64,000 nucleotides of DNA, taken from Novibacillus thermophilus (GTDB taxonomy: Bacteria; Bacillota; Bacilli; Thermoactinomycetales; Novibacillaceae). Positions 55,956 to 63,531 of the stretch are shown piece after piece; position 1 is the stretch's first letter; each line of letters starts with the position of its first letter. Below the pieces are notes generated by a model that had not been told where the DNA came from, did not search any database, and worked only from the letters and a program-made list of their open reading frames with translations. Where the stretch lies: the NCBI RefSeq assembly GCF_002005165.1, contig NZ_CP019699.1, positions 3,348,001 through 3,412,000 on the forward strand, written 5' to 3'. The position numbers were made by a program, and so were the translations under genes.

Positions 55956-57035
55956 CTAGGCGAATGAGATCACCCGCTTTCCGGTCCTTGACGGAAACAC
56001 GTCGTCCAACAACTGATCGATTTGGCGATCGTTAAACGAAAACTCGTTTAAAACTGTGTACCGATCGCGCATAGCGGGTGCCATGCGAATGGCGAGGGCC
56101 ATCTCTTCCCGGGTATACCCAAGGTCACCGAAATGTGTGGGAAGCCCCAGCTGTTCGTAGTACTGGCGGACATTGCCACTGGACCGGTGTTCGTCCTGCA
56201 AATATTCCGCGACGAGAATGCCAAGGGCCACTTGTTCGCCGTGGAGTGCTTTCCCCCCGCAGTAGTAGTCCAGCGCGTGACTGATCAAATGCTCTGATCC
56301 GCTGCACGGCCGGCTCGATCCTGCGACGGACATGGCGATGCCGCTCATCACGAGCGATTCGGCCAGTACTTTTACTAACGTCGTTTTGTCAAACGAACGG
56401 TTGCCTACTGTATTCATAAACGCTTCAACCGCGTGATTCGCCATGAGGCGGGCGAACGTATTCATTGTATCCTGTTGAGCCCGGCATGCCAAGTCCCAGT
56501 CGAAAATGGCCGTCTTGTTTGACAGTAAATCGCCGATGCCGGCGATCGTCAACCGCTCTGGACTGGAAGCGATCACCTCCAAATCAATGATGACCGCTTG
56601 CGGCATTTTCACCCCGAGGCTCGCCTTCTTGTTCATGCGGATGACGGCTACGGGGGAACAAATGGCGTCATTGGAGACAGAAGTGGGCACGAGGACGACC
56701 GGGACGTTGGAGCGGGTGCCGACGACTTTCGCCACATCCAGCGCTTTCCCTCCGCCGACGCCGATGACGATGTTCGCGGACGACTCCAACACTTGGCGCT
56801 CTAGAGCGTTGATCGTGTCGAGTGTGTTGTCTCGGCACTTCAGGACGTGTACGCGTCCGGTATCCGGTTGGATGTCGTGGGCGAGGCGATCGGCGACGCG
56901 GCACGTCTTCCCTGCACCACTAATGATGACAACCGTTTGTTCTGTTACCCAATTGTAGACATCTGTCCGTTTCCACTTTTTCAACGCATTGCGTTCAATG
57001 ATAAGCTGTTCCGGGATGTCTGCCGTCTGACTCAA
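55956..57035 (-). CDS. sn-Glycerol-1-phosphate dehydrogenase (AraM/EgsA-like)
   Basis: It reduces dihydroxyacetone phosphate to sn-glycerol-1-phosphate, the enantiomer used in archaeal lipids; B. subtilis AraM is a known bacterial case. The 359-residue protein has the NAD motif IGVGGGKALDVAK, the PTSVSNDAICSPVAV segment, and metal-binding residues in NHAVEAF and SEHLISHAL/ALHGEQVALG. It starts at a TTG with AAGGGGGG. There is no pcrB-type prenyltransferase beside it. It lies with a nucleotidyltransferase and two CDP-alcohol transferases instead, which points to CDP-activation of the product. Confidence 0.88.
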   Translation of the reverse strand: MSQTADIPEQLIIERNALKKWKRTDVYNWVTEQTVVIISGAGKTCRVADRLAHDIQPDTGRVHVLKCRDNTLDTINALERQVLESSANIVIGVGGGKALDVAKVVGTRSNVPVVLVPTSVSNDAICSPVAVIRMNKKASLGVKMPQAVIIDLEVIASSPERLTIAGIGDLLSNKTAIFDWDLACRAQQDTMNTFARLMANHAVEAFMNTVGNRSFDKTTLVKVLAESLVMSGIAMSVAGSSRPCSGSEHLISHALDYYCGGKALHGEQVALGILVAEYLQDEHRSSGNVRQYYEQLGLPTHFGDLGYTREEMALAIRMAPAMRDRYTVLNEFSFNDRQIDQLLDDVFPSRTGKRVISFA

Positions 57036-57065
57036 CGTCAGTCCCCCCTTTTTCAGCTGTTTTTC

Positions 57066-57782
57066 TTACGAAACGACGATGGATGAGGCCAACTGCCTAG
57101 CTGCCTCCAGATCGTCCGGGTCGTCAATCTCGACCCAAGGATAACCTGCCGTATCGACGGCCATCATCTCGATGTCGTTGGCGCAAGCTTCGTACGCGTT
57201 TTCGTACCAGGCGTTCGTCTCGCCGGAGCGGATCAGTTCGTCTGCCTTTTGGTACAGGATGTCCAAATCGCGGACAGACAGTTTAGAAATGCCGATATAC
57301 TCCCCGTCGGCAGCTGCAGGGTCGATTTTCTTGTTTACGAATTTCACACGGTTGCCTTCGAGTTTCACGCGCATCGCCTCTTCGGTCAGCTCCTTCTCCC
57401 GGTCGACGAGAATAGCAGTCTCTGCCTCACTGTCCATGAGGCGCGGGATCAAACGCTCGTCGTAAAAATCGTCGGAATTGATCAGCAAGATGTCGTCTCC
57501 GAGTTGCCTCGTAAGCCAAAAAGAGTAAATGTTGTTCATCGTATCGTAATGCGGGTTGTCGATAAACTGAACGTCTGTGCCGCGGAAGTGCGCTTTAATC
57601 CGTTCAGACTTGTATCCGGTGAGCACGACGATGTCTTTCAACTCAAAACCGGCATTCAGCACGCTCTCCACTTGGTATTGGATGAGCGGCTTCTGTTTGA
57701 TTTCAATCATCGCTTTCGGCTTGTCGGCCGTCTCTTCCCTTAATCGGCTGCCGACGCCGGCCGCTAAGATGACAACTTTCAC
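57066..57782 (-). CDS. Nucleotidyltransferase (phosphocholine cytidylyltransferase-like)
   Basis: The 238-residue protein has the sugar-nucleotidyltransferase motif VILAAGVGSRLREETADKPK, a LLINSDDFYDERL metal-binding site, and a C-terminal WVEIDDPDDL block. Relatives activate phosphocholine, inositol-1-phosphate or phospho-sugars with CTP. Here sn-glycerol-1-phosphate made by the next gene is the best guess of substrate (inference). It starts at a GTG with AAGGGGG, 30 bases before the dehydrogenase. Confidence 0.88.
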   Translation of the reverse strand: MKVVILAAGVGSRLREETADKPKAMIEIKQKPLIQYQVESVLNAGFELKDIVVLTGYKSERIKAHFRGTDVQFIDNPHYDTMNNIYSFWLTRQLGDDILLINSDDFYDERLIPRLMDSEAETAILVDREKELTEEAMRVKLEGNRVKFVNKKIDPAAADGEYIGISKLSVRDLDILYQKADELIRSGETNAWYENAYEACANDIEMMAVDTAGYPWVEIDDPDDLEAARQLASSIVVS

Positions 57783-57840
57783 GATAAAACCCCCTTACTT
57801 TTTATCATTTTTTAATCTGCTTTTAATCTGCGTGTAACAT

Positions 57841-58589
57841 TTACTTAATACAACGATAGGTAATATATAAGCGAAGCAACGTTTTGAGACTGAATAAACT
57901 TAAAAACACGGCAAAAAATACAGCCATAACCGGAGCGTGTAACAACACTTCGCCTGCCACGGCGATCGGCAGCACGGCAAAAAAGCCGGGCAAGCCGAGA
58001 AAGAAAGCAAGCCATTCCGCCCGTCGCGATTGTACCCGCATGTCGCCAACGGGGTCCCGTCCCTCCCCCTCACTGTACGTCAAGTGATAAGCGAGGGGAC
58101 GAGCAGCGCCATGGTCGACATGACCACGATCCCGTAAACGAGCGAGGGCTCACCGAATGACACTTCATGCCAACGGACGAGAGCAAGGCCGATAGAAGCG
58201 ACAATCGGAATACTGCACGCTCGGATGAGGGTGTCCAGGAAGACGCCGCGGCGGCTAGTTTTGTTTCTCAGGCGCGCCAATTCGCCGTCAATGCAATCAC
58301 ACGCATACCCGGTGTTATAAGTCACAACGGCCAAAAGGTGCGACCACGTTTCACCGACGGCTACGAGCCATCCGGTGAGGAGGAAGAAACCGATGCCGAG
58401 CCAGCTGACGCCGTTCGGGGTGAAAGGCGTGCGGTTCAATAACAGCGTCACATAAACCGTCACCCGCCGCAACACAAACCACGACCAGATTTCTTCCTGT
58501 TCACGCGGTTTTTGGCAACGTTGGCGGGCCTTAAGGATGCGTTCGGAATCAAGAGGTAATGTCGGGTACGCGTTTGTACTCTGTTTCAT
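57841..58589 (-). CDS. CDP-alcohol phosphotransferase (2), frame broken by one base
   Basis: As given there are two frames: 58080-58589 (169 residues, with the signature) and 57841-58083 (80 residues, two membrane segments). Adding one base to the GGGG run at 58095-58098 joins them through LLVPLAYHLTYSEGE into one protein of about 249 residues, the usual size. The signature reads DGELARLRNKTSRRGVFLD, but the final Asp of D-x3-D is Arg (DTLIR), the position of the proposed catalytic base. It may be inactive, altered or regulatory. The start overlaps the upstream GT2 gene by 41 bases. Confidence 0.8.
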
Positions 58590-59601
58590 AAACCCTTTTT
58601 TTCCTCCAGTAATCCTTGCTCACCAAACTGACAGCCGAACCGATGCCACGGCTGAAGTGGAGCAGGAAGAACGCGAGCATACACGGAACAAAATAACGCG
58701 CCCCTTTTTTCATGGCCAGCCCTGCCGACGAGACGGTGAGGAGGCAAGCGTAGGCTAAAACTAGGGCCAGCAAGATGGCGACACTCACCCGACTGAAAAA
58801 CGATCCAGCCAGAAGCAAGCAGCCGGTGAGGAAAGCCAAAAGCGGCATTTTGTGCCGCCAGCGCAAAACCCCTGTTCCCCGCCTCGATGCGACCATCGTC
58901 CACTTGCCGTCGCCGAATGATTTTTTTAAGAGGGCGCCAAGTGTGTTGCGGACGAAGTAAGTGGAGCGAATCTCTGTCGAGAGAAAGAACCGCCCGCCGT
59001 TGTTGCGGATGCGCGCGTGCATCTCGAGATCTTCATTCCGCTTCAGACTTTCGTCAAAAAGGCCGATTTCTTGAAAGAGTTCCCGTCGGTATGCGCCGTA
59101 AGGGACAGTGTCCACATACCCCTCCCACCGGTTCTTCGTAATGCGGAATTTGGAGTTGCCCACACCGAACGGGTGAGAGTACACGTACGCATTCACTTCA
59201 CCCCAGAATCCCTCACCCTCGGTTTGAATGACTCCGCCGACACAGTCGGCTTCTGGCACGCGCTGAATGACCTCATACGTCTTTGAGAGGAAATCGAAGG
59301 GAATGTCACTGTGCCCGTCCACGCGGATGACATAATCTCCCTTGGCGTGCCTTATCCCAATGTTCCATCCCGACGGCAACGTCTGTTGCGGATTTTTGAT
59401 GTATTGAATCCGTCCTGGATAGCGCGTTTGATACGTTTGGACAATGGCGGGCGTCCTGTCCGTCGAGTACCCATCGACGACGATTATTTCATACTGCTGT
59501 TGGGGAAAGTCTTGATGCAAGATGCTTTCCAACACCCGCCGTATATAACCCATCTCGTTACGCACCACTAACAGTAACGAGAACACTAAATCGGCACTCA
59601 T
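58549..59601 (-). CDS. GT2 glycosyltransferase with C-terminal membrane segments
   Basis: The 350-residue protein has a GT2 catalytic domain (about 8-240: LLLVVRNEMGYIRRVLES, VDGYSTDRT, RVDGHSDIP, RNEDLEMHARIR) and three C-terminal membrane segments (about 250-330). It is the first gene of the minus-strand glycerol-phosphate/exporter series. A membrane-bound GT2 of this kind can make or extend a lipid-linked glycan. The acceptor is unknown. Confidence 0.92.
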   Translation of the reverse strand: MSADLVFSLLLVVRNEMGYIRRVLESILHQDFPQQQYEIIVVDGYSTDRTPAIVQTYQTRYPGRIQYIKNPQQTLPSGWNIGIRHAKGDYVIRVDGHSDIPFDFLSKTYEVIQRVPEADCVGGVIQTEGEGFWGEVNAYVYSHPFGVGNSKFRITKNRWEGYVDTVPYGAYRRELFQEIGLFDESLKRNEDLEMHARIRNNGGRFFLSTEIRSTYFVRNTLGALLKKSFGDGKWTMVASRRGTGVLRWRHKMPLLAFLTGCLLLAGSFFSRVSVAILLALVLAYACLLTVSSAGLAMKKGARYFVPCMLAFFLLHFSRGIGSAVSLVSKDYWRKKRVYETEYKRVPDITS

Positions 59602-60002
59602 CGCGCATCACTCACTCACAGTTTAATGGCCTTTTGGATCCTTCATGACATTTAACGATGTGGGACAACCACACGTTGCCGTACTTATTGATTATATCAC
59701 GTTCTGTCCCCATTCGTTTATACAAAAAACGGAAACGCCGGAAAAAGGGGACCTTTTAAAGGATACAGCTTCTGTACGAAACGTAAACACTTCTTTCGTT
59801 CTAATGGGCAGCACAAAAACCTTCCCTAAAGAGACTCACCTTCCTTTCTTCTCATTTAGTTCAAAAGACCTGTCTCGAAACTCGTGCAAGCGTAGCACAT
59901 GTGGCCATGTGGCGCATTGACTGACGGGAGCGGGTGCCTTAAGACAACCCTTCCCCACGCCACGTCACACTTTTGCGCCGCTGCTCCCGGCAAAGAAGGA
60001 AT
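59602..60002. other. Intergenic region upstream of the glycan operon
   Basis: There are 401 bases between two minus-strand genes. An extended -10 promoter candidate is noted separately. No small gene, clear terminator or other repeat was found. Confidence 0.5.
59691..59699 (-). promoter_or_regulatory. Candidate extended -10 promoter for the GT2-exporter operon
   Basis: The minus strand reads TGATATAAT, a perfect TGn-TATAAT, 90 bases before the 59601 start. There is no good -35, as extended -10 promoters allow. Confidence 0.45.
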
Positions 60003-60872
60003 CTATTCATTTACTCCCTGTCTTAGCCGATCGATATCGTTTACCGTCATCTCTTCGTTCAACCTGACGCACGGGACGTGCAATCCGCTGCACAGCGCCT
60101 GTACAGCATCGTATGTCGTCACCACGGCGTGCATGTCCGCCAAAATATCGATCCACTGCTGAGGTGGATACATTTTTCGCACGACGGGAACAGCGCGTCG
60201 CATGTGGTCCAGCACGTGATTCGCTGCCTCCATGTCGGCAAAGTGATCGACCGGCAAAAACACCAAATGGGTCCCTTCCTCCACCAGTTCGTCGGCCAAT
60301 GACGCCACATCTCTCGTCCGCTGTGACACGGTTTTATGATCGATACACCAGGCAACGGGTCGTTGTGACGTATAAATCCCTTCCTCCTGAAGGAGGCGCA
60401 ATCCGTCTCTGCGCGAGGGACGCACGGCGACAAGTGGATGGGGATGAACGTCATCGGTCAAGCCGTACACATAGGTCTCATCACTCTTTGAGCACACACG
60501 TCTCGCGGGACCGGCCAGCCAGCCGGCGGGCTGTGGGCTTGCTGCAGGACGGTAGACGACTAAGTGCTTATTCCGCCATTTCGCCAAACGAATGAGTAAG
60601 AGCTCTAGGCCGAAAGTCCGCCAGTCCGTCACGTGTTCGGACCACAGCCAGACGACCGTGTCACTGTCCTCTACAGCTTCCCACATCGCTTTCACGTCGT
60701 GACGGGGAACAGCCTCCACTCCCAGTTTGGCGGTTTGACCCGGTTGATCACTTAAAACCCCGACATGTGCGCCAGGATGGTCTTGACGCACGTTGACCAT
60801 CACTTGGTGCATCATACACTCATCGCTCATTTTCCCAAAGCCGATCGCGCCGACTATGAACACACGCTTCAT
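60003..60872 (-). CDS. Polysaccharide pyruvyl transferase family protein
   Basis: Relatives (CsaB and others) add ketal pyruvate to wall or secreted glycans, in some bacteria anchoring S-layer proteins. The 289-residue protein has a start typical of the family (VFIVGAIGFGKMSDECMMHQ, a G-x-G-N-like loop with N changed) and a C-terminal THLVFLPVD ... VVTTYDAVQALCSGLHVPCV segment. The usual GxGN loop is altered to GFGK, so activity is uncertain. The ATG start is at 60872. Confidence 0.78.
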   Translation of the reverse strand: MKRVFIVGAIGFGKMSDECMMHQVMVNVRQDHPGAHVGVLSDQPGQTAKLGVEAVPRHDVKAMWEAVEDSDTVVWLWSEHVTDWRTFGLELLLIRLAKWRNKHLVVYRPAASPQPAGWLAGPARRVCSKSDETYVYGLTDDVHPHPLVAVRPSRRDGLRLLQEEGIYTSQRPVAWCIDHKTVSQRTRDVASLADELVEEGTHLVFLPVDHFADMEAANHVLDHMRRAVPVVRKMYPPQQWIDILADMHAVVTTYDAVQALCSGLHVPCVRLNEEMTVNDIDRLRQGVNE

Positions 60873-61005
60873 CCTTGTCCGTCACCTCTAAATGACTATC
60901 ATGGTCGTACAAAGGTTAACGAGATTCGAAAGGCTTGCGTTCCAGAAAAAAGGCGTTTACAATCATTTACAGAAGCTGACAAATACAGATTGGGGAATCT
61001 ATGAA

Positions 61006-61965
61006 ATGGGTGATTCATTATCCAGGTCTTCTAAAAAGAAGACAAAACGTCGCTGGGTGTGGCTCACGCTCACGGCGGTCTTTATATGTATCTTCATTTA
61101 CGGCGGTCTGTACGCTTACGATATCTACCATTCGGTAAAATCGACGTACAAACCGATCCCGGAGAGGCCTAAGTCAGAAAAGCGCGAAGAAACCGTTTCG
61201 ATTCAAGAACAAGACCCCGTCTCCTTTCTCCTCCTCGGAGTGGACAAACGGGCGAATGACCCCGGCCGATCGGACACGATGATGGTTGCGACGCTGAACC
61301 CTGCAAAGCAAAGCATGATCTTGTTCAACATCCCCCGCGACACGTATGTGGACATCGTCGGCAAGGGGATCAAGGACAAAATTAACCACGCCTACGCTTA
61401 CGGTGGCGTGGAGATGGCGATTCACACAGTCGAGAACTTCCTCGACATCCCCATCGACTATTACGCCGAAATCAATATGCAAGGGTTTCGGGAAGCGATC
61501 GACGCCCTCGGCGGTGTGGCAGTGAATGTTCCGTTTACCTTTGAATTCGGCGGCATTCTGTTTGAAGAAGGTCCTATGTTTATGGACGGCGAAACGGCGA
61601 TGAAGTACGTGCAAATGCGAAAGCTTGATCCTCGCGGCGACTTTGGTCGCAACGAACGGCAGCAACAAGTGATCAAAGCGATTTTAAAGCAGAGCCTTTC
61701 CGTGAAAAACTTCAACAAAGTCGACAATGTGATCGAAACGGTAGGGAACCATTTGAAGACGAGCGTCGCTCCGTCCGACTACATGTCGTTGCAGGAAATT
61801 TACCGCAATCTGGACACCAATCAAATTGAAAGTTTTCAAATCGAGGGACAAGGTCAAATGATAGACGGCATTTATTATTACATCGTCGACGATGCGGAAA
61901 GGGAACGCGTCAGCCAACGGTTGAAAGAGCACCTCGATCTCCAAAGCGAATACACGCAAACGTAG
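61006..61965 (+). CDS. LCP family cell-wall polymer ligase (3)
   Basis: The 319-residue protein has a basic start, one membrane segment (WLTLTAVFICIFIYGGLYAY), and the LCP domain: LLLGVDKRANDPGRSDTMMV, NIPRDTYVD, and YVQMRKLDPRGDFGRNERQQQ, with all expected Arg and Asp residues. The ATG at 61006 was chosen; an upstream extension to 60892 lacks support. With two LCP genes at 27-29 kb this makes three, flanking the glycan cluster on both sides. It is followed by a terminator. Confidence 0.92.
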   Translation: MGDSLSRSSKKKTKRRWVWLTLTAVFICIFIYGGLYAYDIYHSVKSTYKPIPERPKSEKREETVSIQEQDPVSFLLLGVDKRANDPGRSDTMMVATLNPAKQSMILFNIPRDTYVDIVGKGIKDKINHAYAYGGVEMAIHTVENFLDIPIDYYAEINMQGFREAIDALGGVAVNVPFTFEFGGILFEEGPMFMDGETAMKYVQMRKLDPRGDFGRNERQQQVIKAILKQSLSVKNFNKVDNVIETVGNHLKTSVAPSDYMSLQEIYRNLDTNQIESFQIEGQGQMIDGIYYYIVDDAERERVSQRLKEHLDLQSEYTQT

Positions 61966-61983
61966 TCTTTGGCAACAAGGAGC

Positions 61984-62006
61984 CACCCCTTGACGGGTGA
62001 TTTTTT
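61984..62006 (+). terminator. Terminator after LCP gene 3
   Basis: A CACCC/GGGTG stem with a six-base loop followed by ATTTTTT. The stem is short, so it may be only partly efficient, and the next gene starts 30 bases on. Confidence 0.6.
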
Positions 62007-62035
62007 AGGGCGGGAAAGAAAGGGGAAGTTAACTT

Positions 62036-63085
62036 TTGCAGAGGGATGAAAAACGGGTCGTCACCTGGAGCGTCATCGCCGCCTTGATCTTGATCAGTTA
62101 TTTTGCTGTCCAAAAGTTTTGGGGACAGGAGTCTTCGATTCAGGCCTCGCTTAACGCTTCATTTGCCGAACGTGAGGTATCGCAAACGGCGCCGGAAAAG
62201 GCTGTCGGGGATAAGGCCGTCCTCTCGTATTGGGAGGCGTTGGCTGGACAGGAAGAAGTGGACGTCTTTTTGCACGGAACTGAACAGACGGCTGACCGCG
62301 TGATGTCCATCTTGGGAGACAGCTGGCCGGAAGAAGCCAGAGTGAACATCCATCACGAAAGGGATCGGGAACCTGACTTCATCGAGATGTGGCTGCAAAC
62401 TGCCGAAACCGGCCCTTTATCGGAAAACAGTTGGGTCCTGCTGCAACAGGACGACTGGCAGGCTGAAACATTGACCACGCTGGAACGTGTAGTGCGGCAG
62501 CTGTTAATCGAACAACCGCAACTGGCGATCACGATACTCTCCGAACGAAACGACGGCATAAAGCAAGACATCGATGCGTTCACCCGGACATACGGCGTGT
62601 CCTGGACGACGGTTGACGAATTAGGACACGTTCTGCCGGACATCTCCCTCGCCCGTTTGCCGGACGAACCGGTGTTTGGCGGTGCAGCGGCACAAGAGGT
62701 GAAACGCGTCGACTCAACCGATTGGTTTCACGGAAACGTCGAATTGCGTACCATCTCATCCGAAGACCATCCCTTCGTGTTCGACGAGTACTACGCCCTG
62801 TTCGAACCGGATCATCAAGTTGACTTCGAAGTGGAAGGCGATGAAGTCGGTGTCGTTTACTTAACCGATGCGAACGGCGGCATCGGCGCCATTGACGTAA
62901 ACGGCGAAACAGTCGGAGAAATCAACTGTTACAGCGAGGCACTGTCGCAACGAGTCGAGTGGGTCCCCCTCCCCGGTAACGGGGTCCAAACTCTTTCCAT
63001 CAACTATACGAGTGAACACAGCGAAAACGCCTCAGACAGCCAAGTGTTCGTCGCAGGTTTGATTGTACTGGAGGAAGAAGAGTAA
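62036..63085 (+). CDS. Membrane-anchored extracellular protein of unknown function
   Basis: I do not recognise a family with certainty. The 349-residue protein has one N-terminal membrane segment (VTWSVIAALILISYFAV) and a large acidic extracellular part. A middle region (VDVFLHGTEQTADRVMSIL ... VVRQLLIEQPQLAITIL) could be a degenerate SGNH-hydrolase-like fold, lacking a clear catalytic GDSL serine motif, and the C-terminal part (YYALFEPDHQVDFEVEGDEVGVVYLTDANGG) reads as a beta-rich, possibly carbohydrate-binding domain. It starts at a TTG with AAAGGGG. It follows the LCP gene on the same strand, so a role near wall glycan attachment is inferred. Confidence 0.75.
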   Translation: MQRDEKRVVTWSVIAALILISYFAVQKFWGQESSIQASLNASFAEREVSQTAPEKAVGDKAVLSYWEALAGQEEVDVFLHGTEQTADRVMSILGDSWPEEARVNIHHERDREPDFIEMWLQTAETGPLSENSWVLLQQDDWQAETLTTLERVVRQLLIEQPQLAITILSERNDGIKQDIDAFTRTYGVSWTTVDELGHVLPDISLARLPDEPVFGGAAAQEVKRVDSTDWFHGNVELRTISSEDHPFVFDEYYALFEPDHQVDFEVEGDEVGVVYLTDANGGIGAIDVNGETVGEINCYSEALSQRVEWVPLPGNGVQTLSINYTSEHSENASDSQVFVAGLIVLEEEE

Positions 63086-63157
63086 TCGAGTAGGAGGGGG
63101 CGGCTAGCCCCCGTCCTCTCACACCACCTAGCATGCGGGTCCGCACTAGGCGGTTCC
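63086..63157 (-). ncRNA. Group II intron 3' end (domains V and VI)
   Basis: On the minus strand, GGAACCGCCTAGTGCGG pairs with a CGCATGCTAGGTGG arm as domain V. A GGGGGC-TAGC-CGCCCCC stem with TCCTACTCGAT follows as domain VI and the intron end. The end falls immediately after the stop codon of the gene on the plus strand at 63085. The intron-encoded reverse transcriptase lies directly upstream. Confidence 0.75.
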
Positions 63158-63422
63158 AAAAGGTTGACGAAGTTCCATATAACGAAAAAGCATACTCTTC
63201 AGCCCTTTCGCTTCCCAGTAGGAAGTCGGAAGGGCATTGTTTGTGTTCCGGGACATTTCCCATGGTCCTCGGCGGGAATTGGCCATCATGAAGCAGGCCC
63301 ATTCTGGTACGCCAAGGGCCCTAAGTTCACGAAGACGGGTTCTGACCCGTTTCCATTGTTTCCATAGGCACATCCTCAGTCTGCGCCGAATCCATTGGTC
63401 GAATCTTTCACAGTGCGTCTTC
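63146..63422 (-). pseudogene. Group II intron reverse transcriptase/maturase, C-terminal remnant
   Basis: The frame reads FDQWIRRRLRMCLWKQWKR, RLRELRALGVPEWACFMMAN and WEAKGLKSMLFRYMEL, the typical maturase C-terminus. The stop lies inside domain V. Everything before about 63422 is missing, replaced by an IS21-like terminus, so there is no functional intron. Confidence 0.85.
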
Positions 63423-63471
63423 TGTCAACACCAATTGAAAATTCCCCAAAAATAACGTTTTAAAATTCCCC
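63423..63471 (+). mobile_element. Possible IS21-family element terminus
   Basis: TGTCAACA at 63423-63430 is followed by two copies of AAAATTCCCC (63438-63447 and 63462-63471) spaced 24 bases apart. IS21-type elements have TG-starting ends with short repeated motifs of this kind. No istA or istB gene follows, so at best a remnant or solo end remains. Confidence 0.4.
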
Positions 63472-63531
63472 AGTTTCATCATTGAATGCATGTCCATATC
63501 CCTTTGTTGTTTTCAGCATCACCCCTTTCAG

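Noticed and set aside
57841-58083. Separate 80-residue membrane protein gene
   Set aside because: It starts at the stop of the preceding frame with no ribosome site, and joins in frame to the CDP-alcohol transferase when one base is added to a GGGG run.
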